NCBI GenBank assembly: GCA_027257055.1
Contig: JAPVLO010000054.1
Location: 248,001-312,000, forward strand
Direction of reading: 5' to 3'
Source of the DNA: Cephalopachus bancanus
Taxonomy: Eukaryota > Chordata > Mammalia > Primates > Tarsiidae
DNA: 64,000 nt
The first letter of the stretch is position 1, and every line of letters starts with the position of its first letter. The notes beneath the pieces are model-generated. The model was given only the letters and a program-made list of their open reading frames with translations. It was not told the DNA's origin and made no database searches. Below are positions 15,755 to 27,699 of the stretch, piece after piece. A program made the position numbers and the translations under genes.

Positions 15755-15860
15755 TGGAAGAGCATTCCACTGGAAGTCAGATCACTTGGGTTCAGTTCCA
15801 GGTCTGCTCCTATCTCCTATGGGACATTATGTGTCATCACTCTGGGCTGTGAATGTCTTC
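15755..15860 (+). mobile_element. MIR SINE fragment
   Basis: AAGAGCATTCCACTGGAAGT, TCACTTGGGTTCAGTTCCAG and GTCTGCTCCT follow the tRNA-derived 5' half of mammalian-wide MIR (AGAGC...CTTGGGTTC...TCTGC). Divergent and short. Confidence 0.55.
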
Positions 15861-17017
15861 TCATGCAAATCTTAATTTAGGGCCAGATCTCCTTGAGGTC
15901 TTTAATCTGATGGTTTACTTGTTTATATGTTATTTACCATTATAATGCCATATGCCCTAAAACAACCATTTAACATTTTAAAGCCCAAATAGTCTAGATT
16001 ATTTAATTTGGAAATTCAAATCACCATTTACATATGTGATTTTTGTATTTCAGGCAAACTTATTTTATGACAAGTTTTCTTCTAGTTACATTTAATACTG
16101 ACATCAACATGTACCAGCCTGAAGTAGAGATACCCTAAGATACTAATGTTGGTTCTCCTTTACAAATAATAAGGAAACGCAGCCCATTCAAGTTCCTTTC
16201 ATTGTTTCAATAGAGAGGTGGCATCTGACCTTGTTTGGATTATACATGTTGTTACCTGAAGGTGCATTGCCTTCCTTAGAGACTATAATTAAATCACTAT
16301 GTGTCTAGTTGAGCACTTAAATTGTGCTATTAACATTTGCCTATATTCCTGTTTTCCACACTAGAATTAAAATTTCATCTAGACTATATCACACTTCCTC
16401 ACAAAGTTAATGCCATTATATATTGTGCTTAACATTTCAAATTGGTGTTTGTTTAAAATTTTGTTAATTTACTGTTTCATGTAGCAATGTCCTTTTACCT
16501 GTCTAAGCCTTTCCATATATTGCATGAATAAATTCTTGATTTTCAAAGTAGTAAAATGCACTTTATGTTAAACTCTTTTGGACCTGAATGCAGCACAGAG
16601 AGTATTTATGACCCTTGAATTCCTTGGGGATTTCATTTCTTGTCAAAATTAAAAACTCAGAGTTGATGATATCTTTATGAATGGTATGTATTTATTATAG
16701 TGTTCCACTTAGCCTCACTGGTGAAAATAAATGTTAAGAAAATTGTTATTTTTCTGAACAACTTTGATATTTTTGTTATATAATCAAAGACTGTTGTAGT
16801 TTATAATATTTTTCTTTTGATTTGTCTTCTGATAACTCACATTCAAATATTTGATTCATCTTTAGCAATTTTAGAAGATGAATGAAGTACACATTGTGGC
16901 ATACAGCTGTCCATTTAATATTCTGTCTTAATGCTATTTCCTCTTTCCCTTTGACTCTTTCTATGCACTCTTTTTATCTTATCTTACATAATTTTAGAAA
17001 ACATCTCATATCCATTT
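15861..17017. other. Intronic sequence, no feature seen
   Basis: AT-rich unique-looking intron. No ORF above chance and no recognisable repeat. Confidence 0.55.
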
Positions 17018-17031
17018 TGAAATTCTGTGGG

Positions 17032-17560
17032 AGCCGGGCTCGGTGGCTCAGCCTGTAATCCTGCGCCTTTAGGAGGCTGAGGTGAGTGGATTGCCTGAGC
17101 CCGCGGGTTCGAAACCCACCTGGGCAGCGAGACCTCATCTGTTCAATAAATCAAAAAAATCACATGTTCTCACTCATTTAATGGACCTTGAACATCCAAT
17201 GTAATACTATAAGAAAATGACTGACGGTACTGGGAAACTATGGGGGGGAGGGAGATGGGATTAACAGTAGCAAATATCTGTCTGGGGATGGGGAAACACC
17301 TCTTATCAACAGGGTGCCTGAATGAAACGTAATTGTATACCTAACCCTTAACTGTACCCTACAACATCATAATAAAAAATATTTTTTTAAAAAATCAACC
17401 GGGCGTGGTAGCGCGCGCCTGTAATTCCGGCTACTCGGAAGGCTGAGGCGGAAGGATCGCCAGAGCCCAGCAGGTCAAGGCTGCGGTGGCCGGGAGCGGC
17501 CACTGCACTCCAGTCTGGGTGACAGAGTGAGACTCCAACTCAAAAAAAAAAAAGAAAAAA
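17032..17560 (+). mobile_element. Dimeric Alu split by an L1 insertion
   Basis: The left arm is at 17032-17159, short form (GGGCAGCGAGACC). The right arm is at 17392-17560 and ends GAGACTCCAACTC plus an A-tail. Between them, in the A-rich linker, sits an L1 3' end. The Alu itself is flanked by a 14-bp target duplication with one mismatch: TGAAATTCTGTGGG at 17018-17031 and TGAAATTCAGTGGG at 17561-17574. The duplication proves that both arms belong to one insertion. Confidence 0.95.
17160..17391 (+). mobile_element. 5'-truncated L1 3' end nested in an Alu linker
   Basis: About 230 bp of L1 3' UTR: CACATGTTCTCACTCATTTA, a GGGGGGGAGGGAG tract and GTATACCTAACCC, then GTACCCTACA and AATAAAAAAT. 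It matches the 3' end of the other young L1s here. Flanking AAATCAAAAA-like bases on both sides suggest target duplication within the Alu linker, which is an A-rich site favoured by the L1 endonuclease. Confidence 0.9.
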
Positions 17561-17639
17561 TGAAATTCAGTGGGGTATATGAAGACAGATGGTTACTAAA
17601 ATCTATTTTGTTTCTACACTGTGTTCTTTATTTTATTTT

Positions 17640-17765
17640 TAAAGAACACAATATATTGTTAACTAAAGTCACCATATTATACAATCAAGTTCTTGAACTT
17701 ATTCTTCCTATCTAACTAAAATTTGTATTCTGTATCTAATAGTCTGTGCATTCTAAGCCCAAATT
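17640..17765 (-). mobile_element. L1 (L1MA-like) 3'-region fragment
   Basis: ATATTGTTAACTAAAGTCAC, CTTATTCTTCCTATCTAACT and GTATTCTGTATC resemble the reverse complement of the old primate L1MA 3' UTR. A related copy is at 59092-59345. Confidence 0.6.
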
Positions 17766-19409
17766 TTTCCCCTGTACAAGAATCATGTTTTCATATTTGT
17801 ATAAGTAAAATATTATAATTATATTATAATTTGAATGAATAAGACACAGTCTATTTTGTAGACAAAAATTGAGTGTACAATAAAATACTTCTGCTTATGT
17901 TTTACTTTCTTCCTCTCTATCCTTCTTCTCTACACAAATCAGTTTTTGTATTGCCATAGAAAAGACATCAAAAATCATAATTCCCTTTACAAAACACTAA
18001 ATTTATGTTTATTGCTTTGAATGCAATTTAATTAAGAATTACTTTAATTTTTCCACTTATAATAGAAATAGAACTCCTTTTCCCAGGGTATAATTGTCTG
18101 AAGAATGAAGAAAGTTTGGATATTTAAAAGTAGATTTTAAAAGTAGCTCCTATAACTTGAAATTTTTTTGAAGTAAAGAGTTTGAGAACTTTTTTATGGA
18201 TTTGAGGAGCCATTGGACATGTTAAAGGAAAATTTGGTGAATGACCAAATCATTTGGCTTCTCCTAAATTCACTGGTGGCTTATATATTTTAAAGTCTGA
18301 GTGCACTCTAGCGGGATTGGAAATTCATTTAATGTCTGCGTTTCAGATAATTACATGTGTAACCATCTTGGGCATGAGTATGCGATGTTATTTTTTAACT
18401 TAAGCTTGCATTTTCCTTTAGGAAGTTTTGTATGTTTTGGAGAAATGATGGTTGTGTATACTCCCCAATATTGTGTTTCAAGGACCATATCTTTCATCAC
18501 CTGTGGAGATTTATTGGGAATATTGGCACTTGGCTCTCCCTTCTAAAATCTCAGAATTTTTCTAAAAGTGAAGACTGCATTGTGAGATACACTTCAAAGA
18601 TAATTTAAGGAAAACAAGGAATACTTTTGTATGGAAATGTCTTATAATTTCTTAAACCTCTGTTTAACTATATGTTTTACTGACCCAGTACAGGAAACCT
18701 CTTATGCCAGTAAAAAAATATGAGAAAAACGAGCTTTTAAAAAAGTTTTTATTCAGTCTTCTCCAAATGTACCTTAATTTTGAACTATCTATTAATATGT
18801 GCTATAAAAAGGGTAAAGTACAAGAGTTCCTTAAAATATGTTATGAAGAAAGTTTAATTCCTAATAAGTTGTAAGGAATGGATGAATCTTCCTAGTAGTT
18901 TTAATTAATTTGCCTTAATGAAAACCAGCAGGCCTGAAGCAAGATTTTATACATACAGGGAATGTAATTTGCACTGGTTAGTTAAGTCACTAAAAAATAT
19001 AAGAATTGCAAAGAATTTTTTTTTCAAAAATAGGCAAAGAAATGCCTGAATTCACAAAAGTGCAATCTTGTGAATAGTAATCATAACATCTGAACGAGGG
19101 ATCCCTATCAAGTAGATTCTGAAACTTTATGTGGTAGATACATTGATGTTTTTATACACATATTTGTCTCTTTTACAGTGTTTCATTTTAATTGTTCCCG
19201 GGACTTTTTTCCCTAGGCAATTATGGTCTCTCAGAATCTCAGTAATCTAGAAAAAGACAAAAATCAAAGAGACTTATAGCAATTCAAAAGACCTTATTAC
19301 CACTTGAAGCCAAAAAACCCAAAGATATTCTTTAAGTCAATATAAAAAATTGATGCACGTTTTATATTAGAATATAACAGATATACATATAATCTCATGA
19401 ATCCCAAGA
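17766..19409. other. Intronic sequence, no feature supported
   Basis: AT-rich intron. An 81-codon open frame at 18301-18546 has no recognised domain. Confidence 0.55.
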
Positions 19410-20165
19410 TAAATCTTTTAAAAGCAAAAGCACCAGTGTAACCAGTGCTTAGATCAAGAAATAAAGCATTATCTGCCTCTGCTCCTTCTTATGGCACTTT
19501 CAAAGAAAACCACTATTCTACCTACCAACCATGAGTTAATTTCCCTTGTTTGGGGATTTAAATGAATGACTTAAGAAATTTGTATTATTTGTTGGTGAGT
19601 CATTTTCTCACATTTGTAAGATCCATCCATGCTATTGCATGTAGTGATAATTGATTCATTTCCATTGTTCTATAGAATTACATTGTATAAATATACTACT
19701 GGTAATATATACTACTAGTTATATAATCTAATATATTCTATTATATAATAGAATATATCACCAGTAGTATATTACTGGTGTTGGACATTTAGGTTGTTTT
19801 TGAGTTTTTGATATTAAAACTATTGCTTCTATGAATTTTCTGGTATATATCTTTTAATGAGCATATATATTCACTTTTATTGAGTAAAATCTAAGAATGG
19901 AAATTCTAGTTTTGGGAATGCATATGTTTAGACTTAATAGGTAGATAATATTAAACTATTTTCTAAAATGGTTTATGAATTTAGATTCCCTCAGCAATAT
20001 CTGAGCACTACAGCTGTTTGACAATTAGATTTTTTCTGTATTTTATTTTATTTTTTAGTCATTCTGATGGATATGGGTGGGTTTCTTGTGGTTTATTTTG
20101 AAATTCCCTAGTAGTTAATAAAGCTAAATTCCTTTTTGTATGTTTTTGCCAATATTTAGTAACCT
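19410..20165 (-). mobile_element. Old L1M 3'-end remnant
   Basis: The order of phrases (ACCATGAGTTAATTTCCC, GATCCATCCATGCTATTGCA, GGACATTTAGGTTGTTTTTG, ATTCTGATGGATATGGGTGG) is that of the reverse complement of ancient L1 ORF2-end and 3' UTR. Interrupted by an AT-rich palindrome. Confidence 0.65.
19731..19758. repeat. Perfect AT-rich palindrome
   Basis: 28 bp that read identically on both strands, centred between 19744 and 19745. Further out, TACTACTGGT (left) and ACCAGTAGTA (right) extend the inverted repeat with gaps, so the whole 19690-19780 segment could extrude as a cruciform. Confidence 0.95.
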
Positions 20166-21499
20166 CTTTATTTTTATTTTTTTTTATTTATACCTGAGTG
20201 TTTTTTTTAATCTATAAGAGTATAGTGATCCCATGATCAAAAATTTTAAATTCAGCATGGACAGTTCATACTATTAATTTAAAAGATAATTGTATTGAAT
20301 GCTCAGGTATTTTTTCATTGCTCTTGAAACCAAATAGTGAGCCTTTCTAAACTTCACCTTCAGCAGCAGTATAAAATGCCATTTTTCTTCTTATCTTTAT
20401 GGTAGTATAAGGAGTAATTTTATGAAGCTGAAAGTTAACATAAGAACAGTTTCCTCCATTATGCTGTGACTAGGTGAATTCAGTCTTTGAAATATTCAAA
20501 GTGTATTATTTTCATGAAAATATTATTCCACTGAATAATAATCAGTATAATTTTTCCAAATTGTTGTGTATTTTAAGTGATATACTTGGTTCTCCTATAT
20601 GAGCATTGATCAGATTGAAATGTATGAGACATATTTACATGTTTTAAATGAGGAGTATTATCTTAACACAGTGTTTTAAAGTGTTTTTGTGAAAATTTTT
20701 TGTCCATAATTATCCATGCCCATAAATATCTATAGTAAATTCAAGAAAATAATAATAATAAATTTTGTATGTGCAGACATGAAGATCTAAGAAACAAACC
20801 CTAACAACACAACTGGAAAAAAGTACCAGTATCAATTTATTCAGAGAACAAATTTTAAAAGAACATTTCTTTAAAAAATATAGCATACTGGAATTTTTTG
20901 GTGCTTATCATATCATACCATATCATAAAATTGAGTGAGGATACCTTGTAGTAATTAATTTATATCTGAAAAGTGAAAAAGAAATCTTGAAGTTCTATTA
21001 AATAAAATAGAAAAAATTTGTCAAAGGCAGCAAATTTGCTAAAAAGGTTTTTGTTTGTTTGGGGGATTTTTTAGAATGAAGGGGCTAAAACCATATAAAA
21101 ATGAATCCAAGACTGAAAAATATCAGCAATTTAAAAATATTTATAGAGATCTCTTAAATACCCCCTTGTAGATAGGTATGGTTGCAATTGCCATTTGTCA
21201 AAGTAAAAGTATTAATAGAAAGTTTCATACCAGAAAATTTGTTTTGCATGACTAAAAATTGAATTAGCTATAAAAAATTTAAAAATGAAGCAGTCTTTCC
21301 CTAGCATTAATGAATCACAGCATGACACATAATCTCTTCTGGCACCTTCTGAGAATATTAACAATATGTTTTGCTTATAATCATCATGAAAATTGGGTTA
21401 ACTAATAAGAGAAAGGAAAAGAACACAATGAGAATGTGTATCTTGCCTAAATTTATAAGGGTCTGCTAGCACTAAATCCAATGAAAACACTGAATTCTC
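20166..21499. other. Intronic sequence, no feature seen
   Basis: AT-rich intron without supported genes or nameable repeats. Confidence 0.55.
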
Positions 21500-22290
21500 T
21501 CTCTTTTTTTTTTCTCCTTTTAATTTTTTAAAATTTTGTTTTAAAGATGAGGGGTACAATTCAGGGTTAGGTATACACATGCTCATTATGCCGGTACTCT
21601 TGTTAATGAGGTATGTCCCCACTTCCTCAGACAGATTCCCACTACTGCCAATTCCACTACTGCTAATCATTTTCTTATAGTACTATGATAATTGTTCAAG
21701 GTCCACTTATGAGTGAGAACATGTGATACTCAGTTCTTTGTTTCTGTGAAAGATTCCTCAGTATTATAGATTCCAATTCCATCCAGGTTGCTGTGAAGTT
21801 CATGATTTTGTTCTTCTTTACGACTGTGTGATATTCTACTGTGTATATGTACCACATTTTTTTTTTAGCCAGTCCTCTTTTGATGGGCAGCATGGTTGAT
21901 TCCATGTTCTTGCTACTGTGAACAATCTTGCGATAAACGTAAGTGTGAGGTGTCTTTTTTATAGAGTAATTTGAGTTCTTCCGGGTATATTTCCAGTAGG
22001 GGGATTGTTGGGTCATATGGAAGGTTGATTTTTAGATTTTTTTAGGAATCACCACACTGTTTTCCACAGAGACTGTACCAGTTTACACTCCCACCAACAA
22101 TGTAGAAGTGTTCCCTTTCCCCAGCATCCTCTCCAGTATCTGTTGTTTTTTGAGTTATTTATAATGGCCATCCTGAATGGAGTTAGGTGGTATCTCAGTG
22201 TAGTTTTAATTAGCATGTTTTTGATGACTAGTGAGACTGAGCATTTTTTCATGTATCTGTTGGCTGCTCGTACGTCGCCTTTTGAGAAAA
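21500..22290 (-). mobile_element. 5'-truncated L1 3' end
   Basis: Begins with the complement of an L1 A-tail and ATTGTACCCC/CCTAACCCTG 3' UTR (21540-21580). It continues into the C-terminal part of ORF2 on the minus strand (21696-22252), where CLHCWW-like and WRGC-like residues are visible. It stops near 22290. Possible target duplication: GAATTCTCT near 21491 and AAATTCTCT near 22289. About 0.8 kb, inactivated. Confidence 0.88.
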
Positions 22291-22614
22291 TTCTCTTCCA
22301 ACATGTTATTTAATGAACCAGCATCGCTAATAACAATATAGGCAACTCTATTTTCTGCCAGTGTTTAGGTTCTATTTATTCCTGAAAAAAAAAGACGTAG
22401 AAATGAAGCTACTTGTCTTAATTTAATTCCTCCTGGACTCTGATAGTATCAGCACAGAAGGAAAAATGTGAGAAATATTTTATTGTAATTTTTAATGAAA
22501 TCTATCTATTCTGTACAGGTAGCATCCGTTTTTGAAACAAGGAACCCAGTAATAATCTTCAGCCTAACACATACTCCTCTCAGTAAAATTAGTCTTTTGG
22601 CAAATATTACACAG

Positions 22615-22795
22615 ATCTTGGAGTCAGACTGTTCTGCCCACTTGCTGTATGATTTGGGGTCATTTGCTGATGTTCCATGGTTCAGGAATGAATCTATAGA
22701 ATGACTTCTGTTCTAAGTACCTATCAGAGTTAAGAAGATCAAATGATAATCCATTCATAAAGGGTTTAGACCAGTGCAGGACACTGGGTAAACTT
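22615..22795 (+). mobile_element. MIR SINE
   Basis: CTTGGAGTCAGACTGTTCTG, CCACTTGCTGTATGATTTGG, GTTAAGAAGATCAAATGAT and CAGTGCAGGACACTGGGTAA match the order of the MIR consensus, including its conserved core. Old and mutated. Confidence 0.72.
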
Positions 22796-23414
22796 TCAGT
22801 TGGCTTCTTACATATTCCCAGATCTTCCTCAAAGATAGTCTTTCATTCCTTATTCCTTTTTGGTACAGACAATCTACATTTCATCTCCTCAATTGTTGTC
22901 AGTGTCAGGGAAGATTTGGCTTAAAAACCGTTCAATTAGAGCAGGTTGCCAAAAGCAATTATGTTGAAGACAGGTTGGCCAATGTTATCTTTTGACCAAA
23001 TCAAAACAAAACAATCAAGCTAAAAAAAAGTAGCAATACATTAAATATGTATGTTTTCTGGAGTCTTTCAAATTTGGCTAAGTTTGGTGTTTTCTGGAAG
23101 TGATTTTACAACAATATACAGATGCTCATGTCAGTATTTAAAATTTTACCATTTTTGCCTTTCATGCAATGCAGATTTCTGGGGAATCTGGTGCTACACC
23201 ACTGTAACAACCTGCTTCTGTGTCAGTTTTCTAAGTAGCAGAGCTATTCTCTAACTACAATCTATTGAAAGTCAGCCCATGACATAAATATTCGTAAGAA
23301 TGAAAAAGTTTTAACAAATAAATAAGAGGATGTTCTTTTTTAAAAAGATGAACATTTCTTTTCAAATATGATTACTTAGTTTTTATCTTACTATTTTTTT
23401 AGAATTAGTGAACA
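22796..23414. other. Intronic sequence, no feature seen
   Basis: A 67-codon open frame (23051-23254) has no recognised domain. Nothing else is supported. Confidence 0.5.
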
Positions 23415-24235
23415 TTTTTGTTTTAAATTTTTTATTTTAAAGATGTGGGGTACAATTCAGGGTTAGGTATACAAATGTTCATTATGCAGGTACTTTTGTT
23501 GATGAGGCATGCCTCTCTCACCCTGCAGTTTCCCACCACTGTCAATCCCACTCCCGCCATCCCCTGGCAGTTTCCTACTACTATCCGTCCCTTTCTTTAT
23601 AGTATTACTGTAGTTTCCAAGGCCCACTTATGAGTGATAACATGCAATACTTGGTTCTTTGTTTCTGTGATAGGTCATTCAATATTATAGACTCTTAATC
23701 CATCCAAGTTGCTGTGAAGCTCATAATTTTGTTCTTCTTTAAGACTGCATAATATTCCATCATGTAGATGTACCACATTTTTTCATCCAGTTCTTTTTGA
23801 CTGTTGGCTCCATGTTTTTGCTATTGTAAATAACGTTGCAATAAACATACGTGTGCAAGTTTTGTTTTCAGAGTGACTTGAGTTTCTCTGGTTATATTCC
23901 TAATAGGGGGCTGAGGGGTCGTATGAAAGGTCAATTTTTAGATGATTTAGATATCTCCCCACTGTTTTCCACAGAGTACTAGTTTACACTACCACCAACA
24001 GTGTAGAAGTGCTCCCTTTTCCCCACATCCTCTCCAGCATCTGTTGTTTTTGTTATTGATGATGGCTGTCCTGACTGGAATTAGGTAGTATCTCAGTGTG
24101 GTTTTAATTTGAATTTCTGTGATGACGAGTGAGGCTGAGCATTTTTTCATGTATCTGTTGGCTGCTCTTTTGAGAGTGTCTATTCATATCTTTTGCCCAC
24201 TTCATAATGGGGCTATTTGTTTTTTTCTTTTTGGC
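23415..24235 (-). mobile_element. 5'-truncated L1 3' end
   Basis: Same layout as the copy at 21500-22290: an A-tail complement, GTGGGGTACAATTCAGGGTT, then ORF2 C-terminal coding on the minus strand, up to CATAATGGGGCTATTTG. The two copies lie 1.1 kb apart in the same orientation. Confidence 0.88.
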
Positions 24236-24282
24236 ATGCTTGTTGCTTAAAATAAAGAAAAGTTAAAACAAACACAATTCTT

Positions 24283-24597
24283 TTTGTTGTTGTTGTTGAG
24301 TTGGAGTCTCACTCTGTTTCCCAGACTGAAGTGCAGTGGCCGTGAGCGGCCACTGCAGCCTCGACCTGCTGGGCTCTGGCGATCCTTCCACCTCAGCCGG
24401 AGCTGGAAATACAGGCATGCGCTGTAGCTGGAAATACAGGCATGCGCAAGTAGCTGGAAATACAGGCATGCGCTACCACGCCCGGCTAATTTTTGGGTTT
24501 ATTGTAGAGATGAGGTCTCGCACCCGCGGGCTCTGGCAATCCACTCACCTCAGCCTCCCAAAGCATGGGATTACAGGCTAAGCCACCGAGCTTGGCT
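24283..24597 (-). mobile_element. Dimeric Alu with an internal triplication
   Basis: A reverse-orientation Alu with GTTGTTG and GAGTTGGAGTCTCACTCTG at one end and CTAAGCCACCGAGCTTGG at the other. It is flanked by the perfect 14-bp duplication CAAACACAATTCTT at 24269-24282 and 24598-24611. Inside the right arm a unit starting AGCTGGAAATACAGGCATGC occurs three times in tandem, starting at 24401, 24426 and 24452. The left arm has lost the stretch between GTCTCGC and ACCCGCGG. Confidence 0.96.
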
Positions 24598-24611
24598 CAA
24601 ACACAATTCTT

Positions 24612-25797
24612 AATGGCTGATTAATGACCAAAAATAGTTTACAAAGCCAGTAAGATGACATGCTTCTGGTTCACAACAAAATACACACAGATATACGTCT
24701 ATAGCTATAAGTGTATATGTACATCAAAAATACATGAAAAGACATTCATCATGATATTATTAATGCCTGTAAATGGGTATGATACAGAGTTTTTTTATAT
24801 TCCATGGTCTAAATTTTGGTACCTTTCTAATAAGCAAGAAGCAAAATAAATAAATAATAATAAAAACTTTTTAAAACACATTCTAAAAGACTAATGGTTA
24901 CTTAAGTTTTAACAGTTTACATGTTTACAAATAAAACATAGCAAGAATAATTAATTGTAAATGATTTAGGGATTTTTAAAGAGAAAGCCAGAGGGGAAAA
25001 CAAAAGCACTCTAATAACTTAGCAAACACATATTCATAAATTATTACAATTCCATTGGTGAATCATATTTCTAAAAGTCAGCCATTGAGAATATTTATTA
25101 GTATTTTGCAAAAGTATCTCAAGAATAAATTGTCATGTTGACTACCTCCCTTTGTAATAAATTGCTATGAGGACAAATCTCCTCAGACAAAATCCTGCAG
25201 TCTCTGACCATGGATGCATCCACAATATTCTCATCTCACTCATGAACAGATCCCTGAAATATTCCTCTTATAAATTTTGTACTTACTTTCCAGTATATTT
25301 TATAACTACACTTCACATCAAGAATATTACAAATTTAAAAAAAACACATATTTGATATAGACAAAAGTAGTCTAGCATACATATTTTAGAAATAGTATGT
25401 TTACAAATATAAATACTTGTTTACTTTTTCAATAACAAAAAATACTATTGTTCAATAATTTAGTATGAGTGTTGATCATATGTGAATTTTAAAAGATAAG
25501 CTGTCTTACTTATATTCAAATATTTTAAGATTGCTTCTTTTGCAGAAGGATTTTTGATCAAGCCTAAGTGTTTTCTGCCGCCTAAGCTAATACATTTTTT
25601 AATATTGGATCTTGAATATGACTAAGAAATTCTGGAATTTCAAATAGTATAGTTGCATCTAAAATGATCATTTCAAGGGAATTTTAATTTGTTGTTACAG
25701 CTGGGTTTTTTATGAAAATGTGTTAGTGGGTACTCATGGATAAAATATATTGCATTATAAAATATAAAAAAATAAGTTTGTAAACATATGCCTGTGT
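24612..25797. other. Intronic sequence, no feature seen
   Basis: AT-rich intron, no supported gene or repeat. Confidence 0.55.
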
Positions 25798-25799
25798 GT

Positions 25800-25832
<33 letters not shown>
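25798..25832. repeat. (GATA)n microsatellite
   Basis: About eight tandem TAGA/GATA tetramers, followed shortly by a brief CACACACA. Confidence 0.97.
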
Positions 25833-25833
<1 letters not shown>

Positions 25834-26335
25834 TTGCATACACACACAGAGGGAGCTCAACAACACCGTCAATTTAAATGAAGGATATTGAGGAGAGACA
25901 CTGTTTTTGTTTAATGTGTTGTTTGTACTAAAATGTTGCAATTTATGTAAATTGAAGTAGACAGATTTTATTATCCCTTGTGCAAATAACACCATTCCAG
26001 TCTGTAGTTACAGACTTCTTTACAATTAGTATTACTATAGCAGTACTAAAGGTTTTTCTTTTGGTAATCATTAATTTCATCATAGCACTTAATATTTAAT
26101 ACATTTTTGAAATTTATCAATTTATTTTCCGAAGTAAAGTTTTATAAATTAAGCTTTATCTAACTTAGCACTTTTTTCTTTAAAAATCAATGATAGTTTT
26201 TATTTTTGTAATAAAGCTTTTTCTTTATGTTTGCTAATTTCTTATGAGGTAGGCAATAAAACATTGTCAGAAATAATTTACAGAGGATTAAATATTTAGA
26301 TTTAATTTTCAAATGCCCTGCTACTACTATGTATT

Positions 26336-26530
26336 TATTTAGAGATGGGATCTTATTCTGTATCACAAGCTGGAGTGCTGTGGTGTAATCATAGTTCTCT
26401 GTAACCTCAAACTTCTGGGCTCTAGTTATCATTTCACCTCAGCTTCCTGAGTATGTAAGACCATAGGTCTGTGCCACCTCACTTGACTAACTTGAAAAAA
26501 AAATTGTACAGACAGGATCTCACTGTATTT
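26336..26530 (-). mobile_element. Old Alu (AluJ- or FLAM-like) fragment
   Basis: TTTAGAGATGGGATCTTATT, AAGCTGGAGTGCTGTGGTGT, CCTCAAACTTCTGGGCTCTA and CACCTCAGCTTCCTGAGTAT, then GTGCCACCTCACTTGACTAA, are in Alu reverse-complement order. It lacks the diagnostic bases of the young family here. Confidence 0.8.
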
Positions 26531-27239
26531 GGGTAGATTTCTTATACACTATTCATATTCAAAACCATTTTACAGTAATGAAAAAAGTCATTACTTATTC
26601 TTTAACCTTAATTGTTTTAAAATAAATTCCATAGCTACAGACCATATATCATATACATATATCATATACATACATATGGAGCAAAAGTATACAAATTCAC
26701 TAATAAATAATTAACTTACTGTATTAATCTAAAAGTAGAAATTAAAATTTGCTTAAAAAATTGCAATCTTCAAAAAAATTTTTTTCTGAAATATGTAGAT
26801 ATTCTACTTTAAATTTAATTTTTATCTGCAAAATAGATGCTATTAGTCAGTTAGGAAACCAATAGATAAAAAGTACAACATAAAAAAACTAAAAATAATT
26901 AAAATTAAAATTAATACAAGATTAAGCTTGTTTTCCAAAGCTTGTGTTCTTAAATTATTAAAACATTGTATCCCTAGGTCAAATGACTATTGCATATAAG
27001 TATATTAAAACAAAATATAAAATATATTAAAACAAAAGTAATCCTTCTCTATTAAGTTTTCCAAATCCCCAAATTTTCAATTCTTCCAAAGCATTTACAG
27101 CCAACTACACAAGGTAGAAAGTAACAGATGCCTTTAAATGTGCAAAAAATAATTTTTATAAAACCAAAATGAGCAGAAGAGAACAGATGAACAGCTATAA
27201 AATATTCAATAATAAAGTAAAAACAATAACTAATCTTGA
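26531..27239. other. Very AT-rich intron, no feature seen
   Basis: Contains an ATATATCATATACAT-type simple stretch near 26645-26685. No gene is supported. Confidence 0.55.
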
Positions 27240-27450
27240 TTGAGATTACTTTGTACTTGGCACTGTATTTCACACCTGAATGAAAATTTGCAGTCAGCTT
27301 ATTCAGTATATTCTATTTTTCTCTATTTTACAAATGAGGGACTAAACTCTATAGAGTTACTTACCCAAAGTCTATAACTAAAAGTGGTAGAGTTGAGTTT
27401 ACATCTGTCAGTTCTCAATAGTAATAGCTGAACCACTATATTATTCTTCT
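27240..27450 (-). mobile_element. MIR SINE
   Basis: TATTTTACAAATGAGGGACT, ATAGAGTTACTTACCCAAAG and AAAGTGGTAGAGTTGAG match the reverse-complement MIR core (TTTACAGATGAGGAAACTGAG...GACTTGCCCAAGG...AGTGGCAGAGC). Confidence 0.75.
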
Positions 27451-27699
27451 ACAGCTATTTAAGCTAAATATTATTTGACCACTTTCTGAACATGTAGTCA
27501 AAACTACAAAGAGAAACAAATTTAATTTGTAATAGAGACACGTAATTAAAGTGTCATTGCAAATGCTATAGTAAAAAAAAGTTATATTATAAAATATAAT
27601 ACTGAAAATATATAAGTGAAAGCAATACTTCCTAGAGGAGTCAGAAAACCTTCAGAAAAGCGTTTATTAAATCTGATGTTTGATTGTTTTATTTAAATA

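Noticed and set aside
24401..24477. CRISPR-like short repeats
   Set aside because: Three adjacent units without spacers inside a SINE in a vertebrate genome.
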